NCBI RefSeq assembly: GCF_003313385.1
Contig: NZ_QMHN01000003.1
Span: forward strand, 124,001 to 188,000
Direction of reading: 5' to 3'
From: Pedobacter chitinilyticus
GTDB taxonomy: Bacteria > Bacteroidota > Bacteroidia > Sphingobacteriales > Sphingobacteriaceae
Length of the DNA stretch: 64,000 nt
Part shown: positions 8,907 through 16,986 of the stretch, in pieces
How positions within the stretch are numbered: position 1 is the stretch's first letter
Layout of the letters: each line of letters opens with the position of its first letter
Notes under the pieces: model-generated
What the model saw: only the letters and a program-made list of their open reading frames with translations
Told to the model about the DNA's origin: nothing
Database searches by the model: none
Translations under genes and position numbers: made by a program

Positions 8907-9617
8907 TTAAGTAGACAGCTTCTTTGCAAATGCCCATTCCAAAAATTTTGGAAATGCATTTTTCCAAGTTGCAACATTATGTTTGCCGCCCACCATTTCG
9001 TAATAAAAAATATCTGTATGCCTTTTGTAACCTTTTTTTACGAGCTCCTTAATGACATCTACAGTATCGTCAATAGAATCAATGATGAAATTTTGATTCC
9101 GATCGGCAGTTTCATCCTCCGTCCCTGTCATTAACCAAAATTGCAAATCGGGTTTTGACATCGTTTGCTTGATCATTTGATGTAATATTCGGTCTTCGTC
9201 GGTATAATCATCAACCAAATCTTTCTTACGCCACCAAAATGAGCCAGAAAACACTCCAACAAGATCAAAAATATGACTGTGATGCCATGCAATATCAAAT
9301 GCGGTTAACCCTCCCAATGAAAATCCAGCAAAAGCCTTTTTACCTGTGATATTGATTTGCTTGTCAATAAAAGCCAATAGCTCATCTACCACAAAACGGG
9401 TATATGAATTTGCTTTACTGCCTCGGTTCTTAAAATCAGGTTGGTTGGCCACGCCATATTCCAGCAAACGCTCTTCCCCAGCACAAATACCTACTACTAC
9501 CACTGGATCTATTTTCCATTTGCTTTGCAATGTCGACAAGCTTTCTTCCAAGCCCATTTGTGCCAAGTCTTGTCCATCATTCACCAAAAGTAGGTGCACT
9601 GTTTCATTCCCAAGCAA
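8907..9617 (-). CDS. Esterase (alpha/beta hydrolase, PF00756-like) with uncertain start
   Basis: This cytoplasmic-looking serine esterase has LLVNDGQD near the N-terminus, the nucleophile motif GFSLGG, a likely acid in TGTEDETADRN, and a late His in GGKHNVATW. Neither signal peptide nor lipobox is seen. The only canonical start is the TTG at 9617. The frame stays open upstream to a stop at 9723-9725 and encodes plausible family sequence there (RTVDVDLYIPANL). A -7 promoter box lies just beyond that, so the natural start was probably near 9702-9719, where no ATG/GTG/TTG exists. The gene may be start-impaired, or it may use a rare initiation codon such as ATT. Confidence 0.75.
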   Translation of the reverse strand: MLGNETVHLLLVNDGQDLAQMGLEESLSTLQSKWKIDPVVVVGICAGEERLLEYGVANQPDFKNRGSKANSYTRFVVDELLAFIDKQINITGKKAFAGFSLGGLTAFDIAWHHSHIFDLVGVFSGSFWWRKKDLVDDYTDEDRILHQMIKQTMSKPDLQFWLMTGTEDETADRNQNFIIDSIDDTVDVIKELVKKGYKRHTDIFYYEMVGGKHNVATWKNAFPKFLEWAFAKKLST

Positions 9618-9734
9618 ATTAGCGGGGATATAAAGGTCAACATCAACCGTGCGTTGAAGAGATTTTGATTTTATTTGATAGGTAGTTTTGATAACGTAGC
9701 TAATAAAGTTTTCGTTTAATGCTTAATTCAGTTA

Positions 9735-9742
9735 CAAAGTTA
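9735..9742 (-). promoter_or_regulatory. Bacteroidota -7 element upstream of the 8907 esterase
   Basis: TAACTTTG on the minus strand matches TAnnTTTG, with a TTG about 20 bases further upstream as a possible -33 element. Transcription would begin about 10 bases before the open but ATG-less frame of the esterase. Confidence 0.6.
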
Positions 9743-9846
9743 CCATTATCCCAAAAATCAGGCAACCTATAATAAGTAAAAAAAATCTAAATATTTTTTT
9801 GTCATTGAAAATGATTTACTTAACTTAATTTTTATAATCATTACCA

Positions 9847-10551
9847 ATGAAAGAAGAATTACAAAAATGGCACAGTCCAAGTCTTAATAAGGAGATGGAG
9901 ACTTTGGTGTTTGGCCATAGTGGCTACCCAATTATTTTATTCCCCACCAGTATGGGAAGATATTACGAGAACAAGGATTTTAAGCTGATAGAGTCGGTCC
10001 AAAATTTTATTGAGGAAGGCAAAATCAAGATTTATTGCCCCGACGGAATCGACTCCCTAAGCTGGTACAACAAAAATATCCATCCGTCCGAAAGGGTAAA
10101 AAATCATATTTGGTATGATAAGTTTTTACTAGAAGAACTATTGCCACTTGCCACAAGCGAAACAGGCCGAAACAAAGTGATTACCGCAGGCTGCAGTTTT
10201 GGAGGGTACCATGCGGCCAACTTCGCATTTCGACATCCATGGGCGGTAAGCCATATGTTTAGCATGAGTGGTGCTTTTGATATCACAGGGCAATTAGATG
10301 GGTTTTATAATGATGACGTGTATTTCAATAACCCTATAGATTATATACCAAACAACATCAACCCTGAGCTTTGGCAGCTTAAAATTGTTTTGGGTACTAC
10401 AGATAGGGACATGTGCAGGCCCGACAATGAAAAGCTATCGGGCATTTTACACCACAAAGGCATTAATCACTGGCTAGATATCAGATCCAATGCTGATCAC
10501 GATTGGCCAATATGGAGAGCCATGTTTCCCGAATACATTTATCAACTATGA
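9847..10551 (+). CDS. Esterase-family alpha/beta hydrolase (first gene of ligase cassette)
   Basis: This 234-residue serine hydrolase has no signal peptide. The nucleophile elbow GCSFGGYHAANFAF is near residue 120. A late catalytic His lies in NADHDWPIWRAMFP, and an Asp in LGTTDRDMC may be the third triad member. It belongs to the same broad esterase class as the divergent gene at 8907 but is clearly different in sequence. It opens a same-strand run with the ATP-grasp gene 30 bases downstream. In this context it could release, load or trim an ester intermediate or product made by the ligases; that is inference from location. Confidence 0.85.
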   Translation: MKEELQKWHSPSLNKEMETLVFGHSGYPIILFPTSMGRYYENKDFKLIESVQNFIEEGKIKIYCPDGIDSLSWYNKNIHPSERVKNHIWYDKFLLEELLPLATSETGRNKVITAGCSFGGYHAANFAFRHPWAVSHMFSMSGAFDITGQLDGFYNDDVYFNNPIDYIPNNINPELWQLKIVLGTTDRDMCRPDNEKLSGILHHKGINHWLDIRSNADHDWPIWRAMFPEYIYQL

Positions 10552-10581
10552 TGAATTTTTAACTATTTAAACATATATACT

Positions 10582-11613
10582 ATGAAAAAAATTGGAATTT
10601 TATTTGGACAGGAGCGTTCATTTCCTCAAGCATTTATTGATCGAGTGAACCAAAAAGCTGTAAAAAACATTACGGCAGAATTCGTAAAAATAGATAAGGT
10701 TTTCCAGGCCGAAAAGCCCGAATATGCGGTCATTATCGATCGTATTTCACAGGATGTTCCTTTCTACAGGGCTTATTTAAAAAATGCAGCGATGGGCGGC
10801 ACCGCAGTCATTAACAACCCTTTTTGGTGGAGTGCAGATGAAAAGTTTTTTAACAATGCACTGGCCGAAAACATTGGAGTGCCTGTTCCTAAAACGGTAT
10901 TAATCCCTTCTAGAGAGCACCCTGATGACACTAACGAACATTCGTTTAGCAATTTGGTAATGCCTTTTGACTGGGAGGCGATATTTAATTACGTAGGCTT
11001 TCCAGCTTACATGAAACCTTTTGATGGCGGCGGCTGGAAAGAGGTTTACAAATTGGAAAGTATAGAAGAATTTTTTGAGAAGCATAGCGAAACGAAGCAA
11101 ACCGTAATGATGCTCCAAGAGGAAATCACGTTCGAAGAATACTTTAGATGCTATTGCATTGGAGGCAAGTACGTACGCATCATGCAATATGAGCCCCGCA
11201 ATCCGCATCATTTACGCTATGTTGTAGATGGTCCTAAACCGAGTGAAAAACTATTAAAAACAATTGAAGATTACACCTTAAAACTTAACCAATATTTAGG
11301 CTACGATTTCAACACCGTTGAATTTGCCGTGAGAAATGGCGTTCCTATCGCTATCGATTTTTGCAATCCCGCACCAGATGCCGCCTTAGAAAGTGTTGGT
11401 GCAGAAAATTTCGAATGGGTAGTTGAAACTGCCGCTAACTATGCCATAGAGAAAGCCTTAGCGCAAGAATTTGGCAAAAACAACCTTACTTGGGGCAACT
11501 ATATCAAAACCAGTGCTGCAGCGCTTCCCTTAGTGGCAAAACCCGCTAAAGCTTTACCAAAAGCAAAACCGGTGGCAAAACCAAAACCAACAACTAAAAA
11601 ACCGATTAAATAA
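10582..11613 (+). CDS. ATP-grasp ligase-like protein
   Basis: This 343-residue protein has ATP-grasp signatures. YMKPFDGGGWKEVYK looks like the nucleotide-binding Lys and glycine-rich loop. MLQEEI fits the adenine-hinge region. VEFAVRNGVPIAIDFCNPAPD supplies the acidic and Asn residues that bind Mg-ATP. ATP-grasp enzymes join a carboxylate to an amine or thiol through an acyl-phosphate. The last 30 residues form a low-complexity Ala/Lys/Pro tail, unusual for the family and possibly a nucleic-acid or polyanion contact. It is the second gene of a five-gene run. Its substrate is unknown. Confidence 0.82.
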   Translation: MKKIGILFGQERSFPQAFIDRVNQKAVKNITAEFVKIDKVFQAEKPEYAVIIDRISQDVPFYRAYLKNAAMGGTAVINNPFWWSADEKFFNNALAENIGVPVPKTVLIPSREHPDDTNEHSFSNLVMPFDWEAIFNYVGFPAYMKPFDGGGWKEVYKLESIEEFFEKHSETKQTVMMLQEEITFEEYFRCYCIGGKYVRIMQYEPRNPHHLRYVVDGPKPSEKLLKTIEDYTLKLNQYLGYDFNTVEFAVRNGVPIAIDFCNPAPDAALESVGAENFEWVVETAANYAIEKALAQEFGKNNLTWGNYIKTSAAALPLVAKPAKALPKAKPVAKPKPTTKKPIK

Positions 11614-11631
11614 CGCTAAGTCTAACTATCT

Positions 11632-12732
11632 ATGAATGAGTTTACCCTGGGGATTGAAGAAGAATACATGATCATCGATCCCGTGACCAGAGAACTAACC
11701 TCCCATGATCAAAAGATTGTAGAGGCGGCACAAAAAATACATAAAGATCAGGTAAAGGCCGAAATGCATCAAGCCGTGGTGGAAGTAGGAACTAGTATTT
11801 GCAGGAATACAGAAGAGGCACGGAAAGAAATTTCGCAACTAAGACGCACTGTTGCTGAATTAGCGGGCGAGCAGGGCCTCAGAATTGGTGCGGCTGGTAC
11901 CCACCCTTTTTCACATTGGGAAAAACAGCTCATTACGGAACACCCCCGCTATAGTGAAATTGTAAATGAGCTACAGGAAGCCGCTAGGTCTAATTTAATT
12001 TTTGGCTTACATGTACACGTAGGTTTTCAATCACGAGAATTGGCCATCCACATTGCCAACCAAGTCCGTTATTTTTTACCGCACGTATTTGCCTTATCTA
12101 CTAATTCGCCTTTTTGGGAAGGCCGAAACACGGGGTACAAATCATTTCGTACAAAAGTATTCGACAAATTTCCTCGTACAGGCATTCCAGATATTTTTAA
12201 TAGCATTGAAGACTATGACAACTATGTAAAGCTCCTGATCAAGACCAATTGCATAGACAACGCGAAAAAAATATGGTGGGATATTCGTGTACATCCATTC
12301 TTCGAAACCATCGAATTTAGGGTGTGCGACTGTCCGATGCTGATTGACGAAACAATGGCCTTTACAGCGATTTTTCAGGCATTATGTGCCAAACTTTATA
12401 AGCTGCGTTTACAAAATTTAAACTTCATTTCTTATAGTAGAGCGCTCATTAACGAGAACAAATGGAGGGCTGCCCGTTATGGTATTGATGGAAATTTAAT
12501 AGATTTTGGGAAAGAAATGGAAGTAAATTGCCGAAATTTGGTCCTTGAATTGTTAGATTTTATAGATGATGTGGTAGACGAGCTTGGCAGCCGTAAGGAA
12601 ATTGAATATGTACACGCCATATTGGCCAACGGCACAGGTGCCGATAGACAGTTGGCTGTTTATGAACATACCAAAAGTTACGAGTCGGTAGTAGATTACA
12701 TCACAACACAAACATTAATTGGGACGAAATAA
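11632..12732 (+). CDS. Carboxylate-amine ligase, YbdK/GCS2 type
   Basis: This 366-residue protein belongs to the glutamate-cysteine ligase type 2 (GCS2/YbdK) family. It begins FTLGIEEEYMIIDP, with the metal-binding acidic cluster, and continues with GLHVHVG and a RVCDCP segment. These enzymes use ATP to form an amide between a carboxylate, typically glutamate, and an amine. E. coli YbdK shows only weak gamma-glutamyl-cysteine synthesis, so the natural substrate is generally uncertain. The gene lies 18 bases after the ATP-grasp gene and 4 bases before the amidotransferase gene. Its neighbours suggest it makes one amide bond of a small metabolite. Confidence 0.9.
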   Translation: MNEFTLGIEEEYMIIDPVTRELTSHDQKIVEAAQKIHKDQVKAEMHQAVVEVGTSICRNTEEARKEISQLRRTVAELAGEQGLRIGAAGTHPFSHWEKQLITEHPRYSEIVNELQEAARSNLIFGLHVHVGFQSRELAIHIANQVRYFLPHVFALSTNSPFWEGRNTGYKSFRTKVFDKFPRTGIPDIFNSIEDYDNYVKLLIKTNCIDNAKKIWWDIRVHPFFETIEFRVCDCPMLIDETMAFTAIFQALCAKLYKLRLQNLNFISYSRALINENKWRAARYGIDGNLIDFGKEMEVNCRNLVLELLDFIDDVVDELGSRKEIEYVHAILANGTGADRQLAVYEHTKSYESVVDYITTQTLIGTK

Positions 12733-12736
12733 AAGG

Positions 12737-13564
12737 ATGAGCGACAACAACAACATTAAGGTAGCCATTATTGACATGAATATGGGCTTCCCTAATCAGG
12801 GGATGAGGGGTATACAAGAAATTTTACACCAATACAAAACGGAGAACCAGCTCAATTTAACCATTGACATATTTGATATTAGGCAGAAAGGGGAAGCCCC
12901 TGATTTAAGTTATAACATTTACATTTCGAGTGGAGGCCCTGGAAACCCTTACGACGGAGAAGGTAAAGAATGGGAAAGCAACTTTTTTGACTTATTGGAC
13001 CAGATTGACAACTTTAACCTAATTAATGAAGAAAAAAAATATGTCTTCTTAATTTGCCATTCTTTTCAACTAGGTTGTAGAAAATATCAATTAGGAAAAG
13101 TAACCCAACGTAAATCTAATGCGTTTGGCATATTTCCTATTTCCTTAACTCCTGAAGGAGAAGAAGAACGCATTTTTAATGGCCTTAACAATCCATTTTA
13201 TTCTGTAGACAGCAGAGATTGGCAAGTTATTGAACCTAGCCCTGTTGCTTTTGAAAAAATTGGTGCTCAAATATTGGCCATCGAAAAAGAAAGACCCCAT
13301 GTAGATTTAGAACGATGTATCATGGCAATACGCTTTTCTCCTTACATCATAGGCACTCAATTTCATCCAGAAGCTGATCCAACAGGGATGAAAATCTATC
13401 TGCTTCAAGAAGAAAAGAAAGAAGCTATTATTAAAAACCATGGCGAAGACAAATATTACGATATGTTGCACAGCTTGGAAAATCCAGATAGAATTATGCT
13501 AACCAAAAGTGTCATTTTGCCAAACTTCTTGGATGAAGCCATTAATGCGCTACAATTCGTATAA
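12737..13564 (+). CDS. Class I glutamine amidotransferase-like protein
   Basis: This 275-residue protein has the class I (triad) amidotransferase fold. The nucleophile is the Cys in FLICHSFQLG; the family norm is G-C-G, so the flanks are atypical. The His/Glu pair lies in GTQFHPEAD. An early SSGGPGNPYDGE segment matches the oxyanion/glycine region. Family members hydrolyse glutamine, or gamma-glutamyl compounds, and pass ammonia to a partner, or act as gamma-glutamyl hydrolases. The start at 12737 is chosen over one 18 bases upstream because it follows the ligase stop directly and has AAAAGG before it. The partner is probably one of the flanking ligases. Confidence 0.85.
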   Translation: MSDNNNIKVAIIDMNMGFPNQGMRGIQEILHQYKTENQLNLTIDIFDIRQKGEAPDLSYNIYISSGGPGNPYDGEGKEWESNFFDLLDQIDNFNLINEEKKYVFLICHSFQLGCRKYQLGKVTQRKSNAFGIFPISLTPEGEEERIFNGLNNPFYSVDSRDWQVIEPSPVAFEKIGAQILAIEKERPHVDLERCIMAIRFSPYIIGTQFHPEADPTGMKIYLLQEEKKEAIIKNHGEDKYYDMLHSLENPDRIMLTKSVILPNFLDEAINALQFV

Positions 13565-13591
13565 ACGTTCTTCCTTAACCTGCCCCTACCT

Positions 13592-14779
13592 ATGATCCAA
13601 AAATATAGAACATCTTTTAATGCTAATTTCAGCGAGCAGAAATATCAGGATTTCTTAACAAGAATTACGGAAGGATATCCCGAAATTACTTTTAGACTAG
13701 CTGAATCGCCAGTATTCCTGCCCGAAGAATTAAAACAACAGCTTATTACTGCTGGAAATGAAATTATTGCGCTTATTAAACGTGATGATTTCAAAGAGAT
13801 CACCCAAAAAGCGATCCCGATAGATTGGAAAGTACCTAACGAGAATGATCATCCGCACTTTTTGACTTTTGATTTTGGCGTTTGTAGCGATGAGCAAGGG
13901 AAAATCAAGCCAATGCTGATCGAAATGCAGGGCTTCCCATCGCTATATGGCTTCCAAAATCATTTGGCAAATACTTATAAAGAAAGTTTCGATTTAGATC
14001 AACAGCTTACTCCTTTTTTTAATGGCTTAAACGAAGAAAGCTATTTTAATTTGCTGAAGAAAGTGATTGTGGGAGTACACCAACCCCAGGAGGTGATTTT
14101 GATGGACGTTGATGCTTTAAATCAAAAAACGCTGATAGATTTTAGCGTCACCGCTAATAAGCTAGGAATTAAGATATTGCCTTTAGAAGAAGTTAAAAAA
14201 GAAGGCAAAAAACTATACTACATAGAAGGTGATAAAAAGACACCTATTAAACGAATTTATAATCGCCTAATTTTTGATGAAATTGCTGATCAAACCTCCA
14301 TATTCGAAAACAGTTTTGATCCTCGGGAAGAAATAGAAGTGGAATGGGTAACGCACCCTAACTGGTTCTATCGCATTAGCAAATATACCATGCCAATGTT
14401 AAAAGGTGAGTTTGTGCCCGAAACGAAGTTTTTAAATGAGCTTACAGAATTACCGCATGACTTAGAAAATTATGTATTAAAGCCGCTGTTTTCTTTTGCT
14501 GGAATGGGGGTAATTATTGATGTAAAAGAGAGTGATATTAGCGTAATCAAGGACCCTGAAAACTGGATATTGCAACGCAAAGTAACTTACCAGCCCATTG
14601 TACAATCCCCTGATGGTGGTGTAAAAGTTGAAATCAGGCTGATGTATTTGTGGCCAGATGGTGAAGAACCGCAGCTATGCATTAACTTGGCTCGTTTAAG
14701 TCGCGGAAAAATGATTGGTGTACGGTACAATGCAGATTTCGATTGGGTTGGCGGCACTGTTGGTTTGATGGAATCTTAA
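13592..14779 (+). CDS. Permuted ATP-grasp-like protein, uncharacterised
   Basis: This 395-residue protein is not recognised as a named family. Its layout suggests a circularly permuted ATP-grasp of the glutathionylspermidine-synthase kind. The acidic substrate/metal segment MLIEMQGFPSLYGFQ comes early (about residues 108-122). A Rossmann-like stretch follows (VILMDVDALNQKT through IKRIYNRLIFDE). The candidate nucleotide-binding Lys and glycine loop, VLKPLFSFAGMGVII, comes late (about 297-311), then WILQRKV and VEIRLMYLW. It ends the five-gene run, 27 bases after the amidotransferase, and converges on the gene at 14790. ATP-dependent ligation is an inference; structure prediction would test it. 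Confidence 0.7.
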   Translation: MIQKYRTSFNANFSEQKYQDFLTRITEGYPEITFRLAESPVFLPEELKQQLITAGNEIIALIKRDDFKEITQKAIPIDWKVPNENDHPHFLTFDFGVCSDEQGKIKPMLIEMQGFPSLYGFQNHLANTYKESFDLDQQLTPFFNGLNEESYFNLLKKVIVGVHQPQEVILMDVDALNQKTLIDFSVTANKLGIKILPLEEVKKEGKKLYYIEGDKKTPIKRIYNRLIFDEIADQTSIFENSFDPREEIEVEWVTHPNWFYRISKYTMPMLKGEFVPETKFLNELTELPHDLENYVLKPLFSFAGMGVIIDVKESDISVIKDPENWILQRKVTYQPIVQSPDGGVKVEIRLMYLWPDGEEPQLCINLARLSRGKMIGVRYNADFDWVGGTVGLMES

Positions 14780-14789
14780 GGTTTATAGC

Positions 14790-15833
14790 TTAAAGTTTCA
14801 CCTGCCTGATGATATTTTTAAGGTTAAGCTCGATAATATCGGTCATATTCTTACAATCTTCGTAGGCTGGGTTTTTGTAATATACTGCCATGCTTTTCTT
14901 AAGTTTCATGATATTTTCCTTAGTGGTCAATTCCTCTTTACATGAAACATCTCTTAAATCTGTTAAGCGATGACGCTCACTACGAACCCTATGTACAATG
15001 GACGACAATTCTTCCTGCTTATATTGCTGAACCGTTTTCTCCGTCAAATGCTCCATACACAACTTCACCAAAGGGTAGTTTTCCTTAAAAAATTGCGGCA
15101 TGTAAACTTTGATATTACCCTCGTAAAACTGCTGATCAAAATCTATGGCACGGATACGAAATTGGATATCGTCAAAATCGGGGGTAATTTGCACTACAAA
15201 ATTATAAGAACGCATATCCCCCAATAAAGTCACCAAACAGCGCTCGTTAAACTTCACAAACTCTTTTGCGATACGGGTAGGATTATATTCGGCCTGATGA
15301 ATCATTCCTTTGTTAAACACATCACCAGGCAGCCCGACAATATGCTCTTCAATCATGGTATCTCCATCGACCAGATAATTCACTTGGTTGGGCGATAAAA
15401 TTTCTTCCAACTCCAAGCCAAAAACCCTTGAGGCATCGGCCTTTTTAACGTAGAAATAATCATAAACATCATTTAATCGGTTTACAATTCTTACCCTAAA
15501 TGGATGCGTATTACCAAAAGTACAATAGTCAATTTTATCTATGTATTTATGTTGTACAATCCTTAGGTTACCAGAAGCCTTCAACTTGGCATAAATTATT
15601 TTTAGGCCTGTGTGCAGCTCTTCCATTTGGCTCTGAGCATAAATCGGACTTTCCCAAAGCGTATCTTTACCTTCTTTATCTAGAATAGGGTAACTTTCAG
15701 TAAATGATTTTAAATCTTCGTACGTAACGGGCAGCCTGGCATCACGCTGGTATGTACGCAAGTATTTATGGAAATTTTCACTGACGGGAAATACTGGCTT
15801 TTTATGATAAATTTTGACGTCTTTGATTTCCAT
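14790..15833 (-). CDS. Uncharacterised protein with kinase-like motifs
   Basis: This 347-residue protein is not a family I can name. Several segments fall in the order expected of a kinase/phosphotransferase fold. YFYVKKAD could be the ATP-anchoring Lys strand, FGLELEEIL a helix Glu, and MIEEHIVGLPGDVF a hinge. LLGDMRSYNFVV has Asp and Asn as in a catalytic loop, and IRAIDFDQQFYEG resembles the DFG-type metal Asp. The C-terminal third is helical and basic. It has no signal peptide or membrane segment. It converges tail-to-tail with the ligase cassette across 10 bases, so a functional link is possible but it is separately transcribed. Confidence 0.65.
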   Translation of the reverse strand: MEIKDVKIYHKKPVFPVSENFHKYLRTYQRDARLPVTYEDLKSFTESYPILDKEGKDTLWESPIYAQSQMEELHTGLKIIYAKLKASGNLRIVQHKYIDKIDYCTFGNTHPFRVRIVNRLNDVYDYFYVKKADASRVFGLELEEILSPNQVNYLVDGDTMIEEHIVGLPGDVFNKGMIHQAEYNPTRIAKEFVKFNERCLVTLLGDMRSYNFVVQITPDFDDIQFRIRAIDFDQQFYEGNIKVYMPQFFKENYPLVKLCMEHLTEKTVQQYKQEELSSIVHRVRSERHRLTDLRDVSCKEELTTKENIMKLKKSMAVYYKNPAYEDCKNMTDIIELNLKNIIRQVKL

Positions 15834-15898
15834 GGTACATGTTTAATTGCAATTTAAACATTTATTAGCGTTTCTAAAAAATGGTTTCAACATAAAAA

Positions 15899-15924
15899 AC
15901 CACACTTCTGAGTAGAAATGTGGT
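15899..15924 (-). terminator. Rho-independent terminator of the OmpW-like gene
   Basis: An 11-bp stem (one G-U pair) with a 4-base loop lies just after the stop of the gene at 15951. On the minus strand it is followed by GGTTTTTTATG, a U-tract. Confidence 0.8.
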
Positions 15925-15950
15925 GTGCGCTATAGTTAGCTTAGTAGAAA

Positions 15951-16586
15951 CTATAATTTAATTCCGATCCCGAAACTACATAGCCAAGGATTTATTTTGG
16001 TATCAGCCACTACCGTAGCTCCTCCTGCTACAGAAGGAAGGGTGGTAACGGTAGCATCAGTACTTAGCCATAATTTCTTGACGTCGAAATTGAGGAATAG
16101 CTTTTTGCTGATATCGAAATCTACTCCCAATTGAGCTGCAGGTGCAAAGGTGTTTTTATAAGTGGTTTTTGCAATCGCAGGACCATCTTTAACGCCGTAG
16201 AAAATGGTGTAATTCACGCCTGCACCTACATAAGGCTGCACTTGTTTACTTACTGGCAAATGATAAGCAAGCGTTAAGGTGGGTGGCAATAACCAAACTT
16301 TTCCTAAATCTACATTGCCTAAAGCTGTGTTTACTGCACTCACCTCGTGTTTGGTAGTCCCCAAAATAAGGTTAGCGGAGAAGTTTTTAGCCAAGAAGTA
16401 GGTAAAGTCTAACTCTGGAATAATGGTGTTGGAGATATCGACATTTCCGTTAATGGTACTGATAGTTGCGCTTTCTTGAGGAATGACAGCGGTGGCACGA
16501 AGACGCATTCTAAAGTCGCCTTTTTGCTGTGCAAATGAATTTGTGGCTAATCCTACTAAAAGAAATAAGGTTAATATTTTTCTCAT
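15951..16586 (-). CDS. OmpW-family outer-membrane beta-barrel protein
   Basis: This 211-residue protein has a cleavable signal peptide (about residues 1-19, ending SFAQ) and a small beta-barrel typical of OmpW/AlkL proteins. Visible pieces include FRMRLRATAVIPQ at the mature N-terminus, the ELDFTYFLAKNFSANLILG strand pair, WLLPPTLTLAYHLP, QPYVGAGVNYTIFY, and a terminal strand ending GIGIKL. OmpW-type barrels sit in the outer membrane and can pass small hydrophobic molecules. It is transcribed alone with its own terminator. The barrel and family call is good; the cargo is unknown. Confidence 0.88.
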   Translation of the reverse strand: MRKILTLFLLVGLATNSFAQQKGDFRMRLRATAVIPQESATISTINGNVDISNTIIPELDFTYFLAKNFSANLILGTTKHEVSAVNTALGNVDLGKVWLLPPTLTLAYHLPVSKQVQPYVGAGVNYTIFYGVKDGPAIAKTTYKNTFAPAAQLGVDFDISKKLFLNFDVKKLWLSTDATVTTLPSVAGGATVVADTKINPWLCSFGIGIKL

Positions 16587-16762
16587 CGTATTATGTGTTT
16601 TTGTTTAGACAATATTAGCATGAGAAATTGAGGTAGTTAATGAGCCAGAACAGTTGGTTTAGTGATATTAATCTTTTTCCATCTGAAAGTTTAAGCCGCA
16701 TGTAGAAGCTTGCTTGAGTTTAGGCACGAATCATCCATTTAAACCCGATTGAAGTGAAAATC

Positions 16763-16859
16763 CTTTTTGTTGTTGTCATTCCGAGGCACAAGGAATCTCC
16801 ATTGTGATCGCTATTAGCTAAAAGATCCCACTAGCGTTCAGGATGACAGCAACAAAAAG
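16763..16859. repeat. Intergenic inverted-repeat element
   Basis: Arms 16763-16779 and 16843-16859 are inverted copies with one mismatch (core TTTTTGTTG-TGTCAT). They enclose ATTCCGAGGCACAAGGAATC-type sequence. This resembles the dispersed non-coding hairpin elements common between genes in Sphingobacteriaceae. The rest of the 16587-16986 gap holds only the pdhB terminator. Confidence 0.6.
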
Positions 16860-16926
16860 ATTGTAATGGAAAGCGGGACTTTTGGAGGATAGTAACACAG
16901 GGCTTGCTTTTCTAAAAACAAAAAAT

Positions 16927-16946
16927 CCCGCTCTTTACAGAACGGG
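16927..16946 (-). terminator. Rho-independent terminator of pdhB
   Basis: On the minus strand CCCGTTCT-GTAA-AGAGCGGG is followed by ATTTTTTG, about 40 bases after the pdhB stop codon. A second small hairpin (ACTGGC-TAG-GCCAGT, 16962-16976) lies between them. Confidence 0.85.
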
Positions 16947-16986
16947 ACTTACTATTTGTGAACTGGCTAGGCCAGTAACATTTTTT

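Noticed and set aside
9617..9725. Treating the upstream open frame of the esterase as simply non-coding
   Set aside because: The frame is open, is preceded by a -7 box and reads like family sequence, so a missing or unusual start is the better explanation.
15500..15688. 62-codon frame opposite the kinase-like gene
   Set aside because: It is antisense to a longer, better supported frame with no independent evidence.
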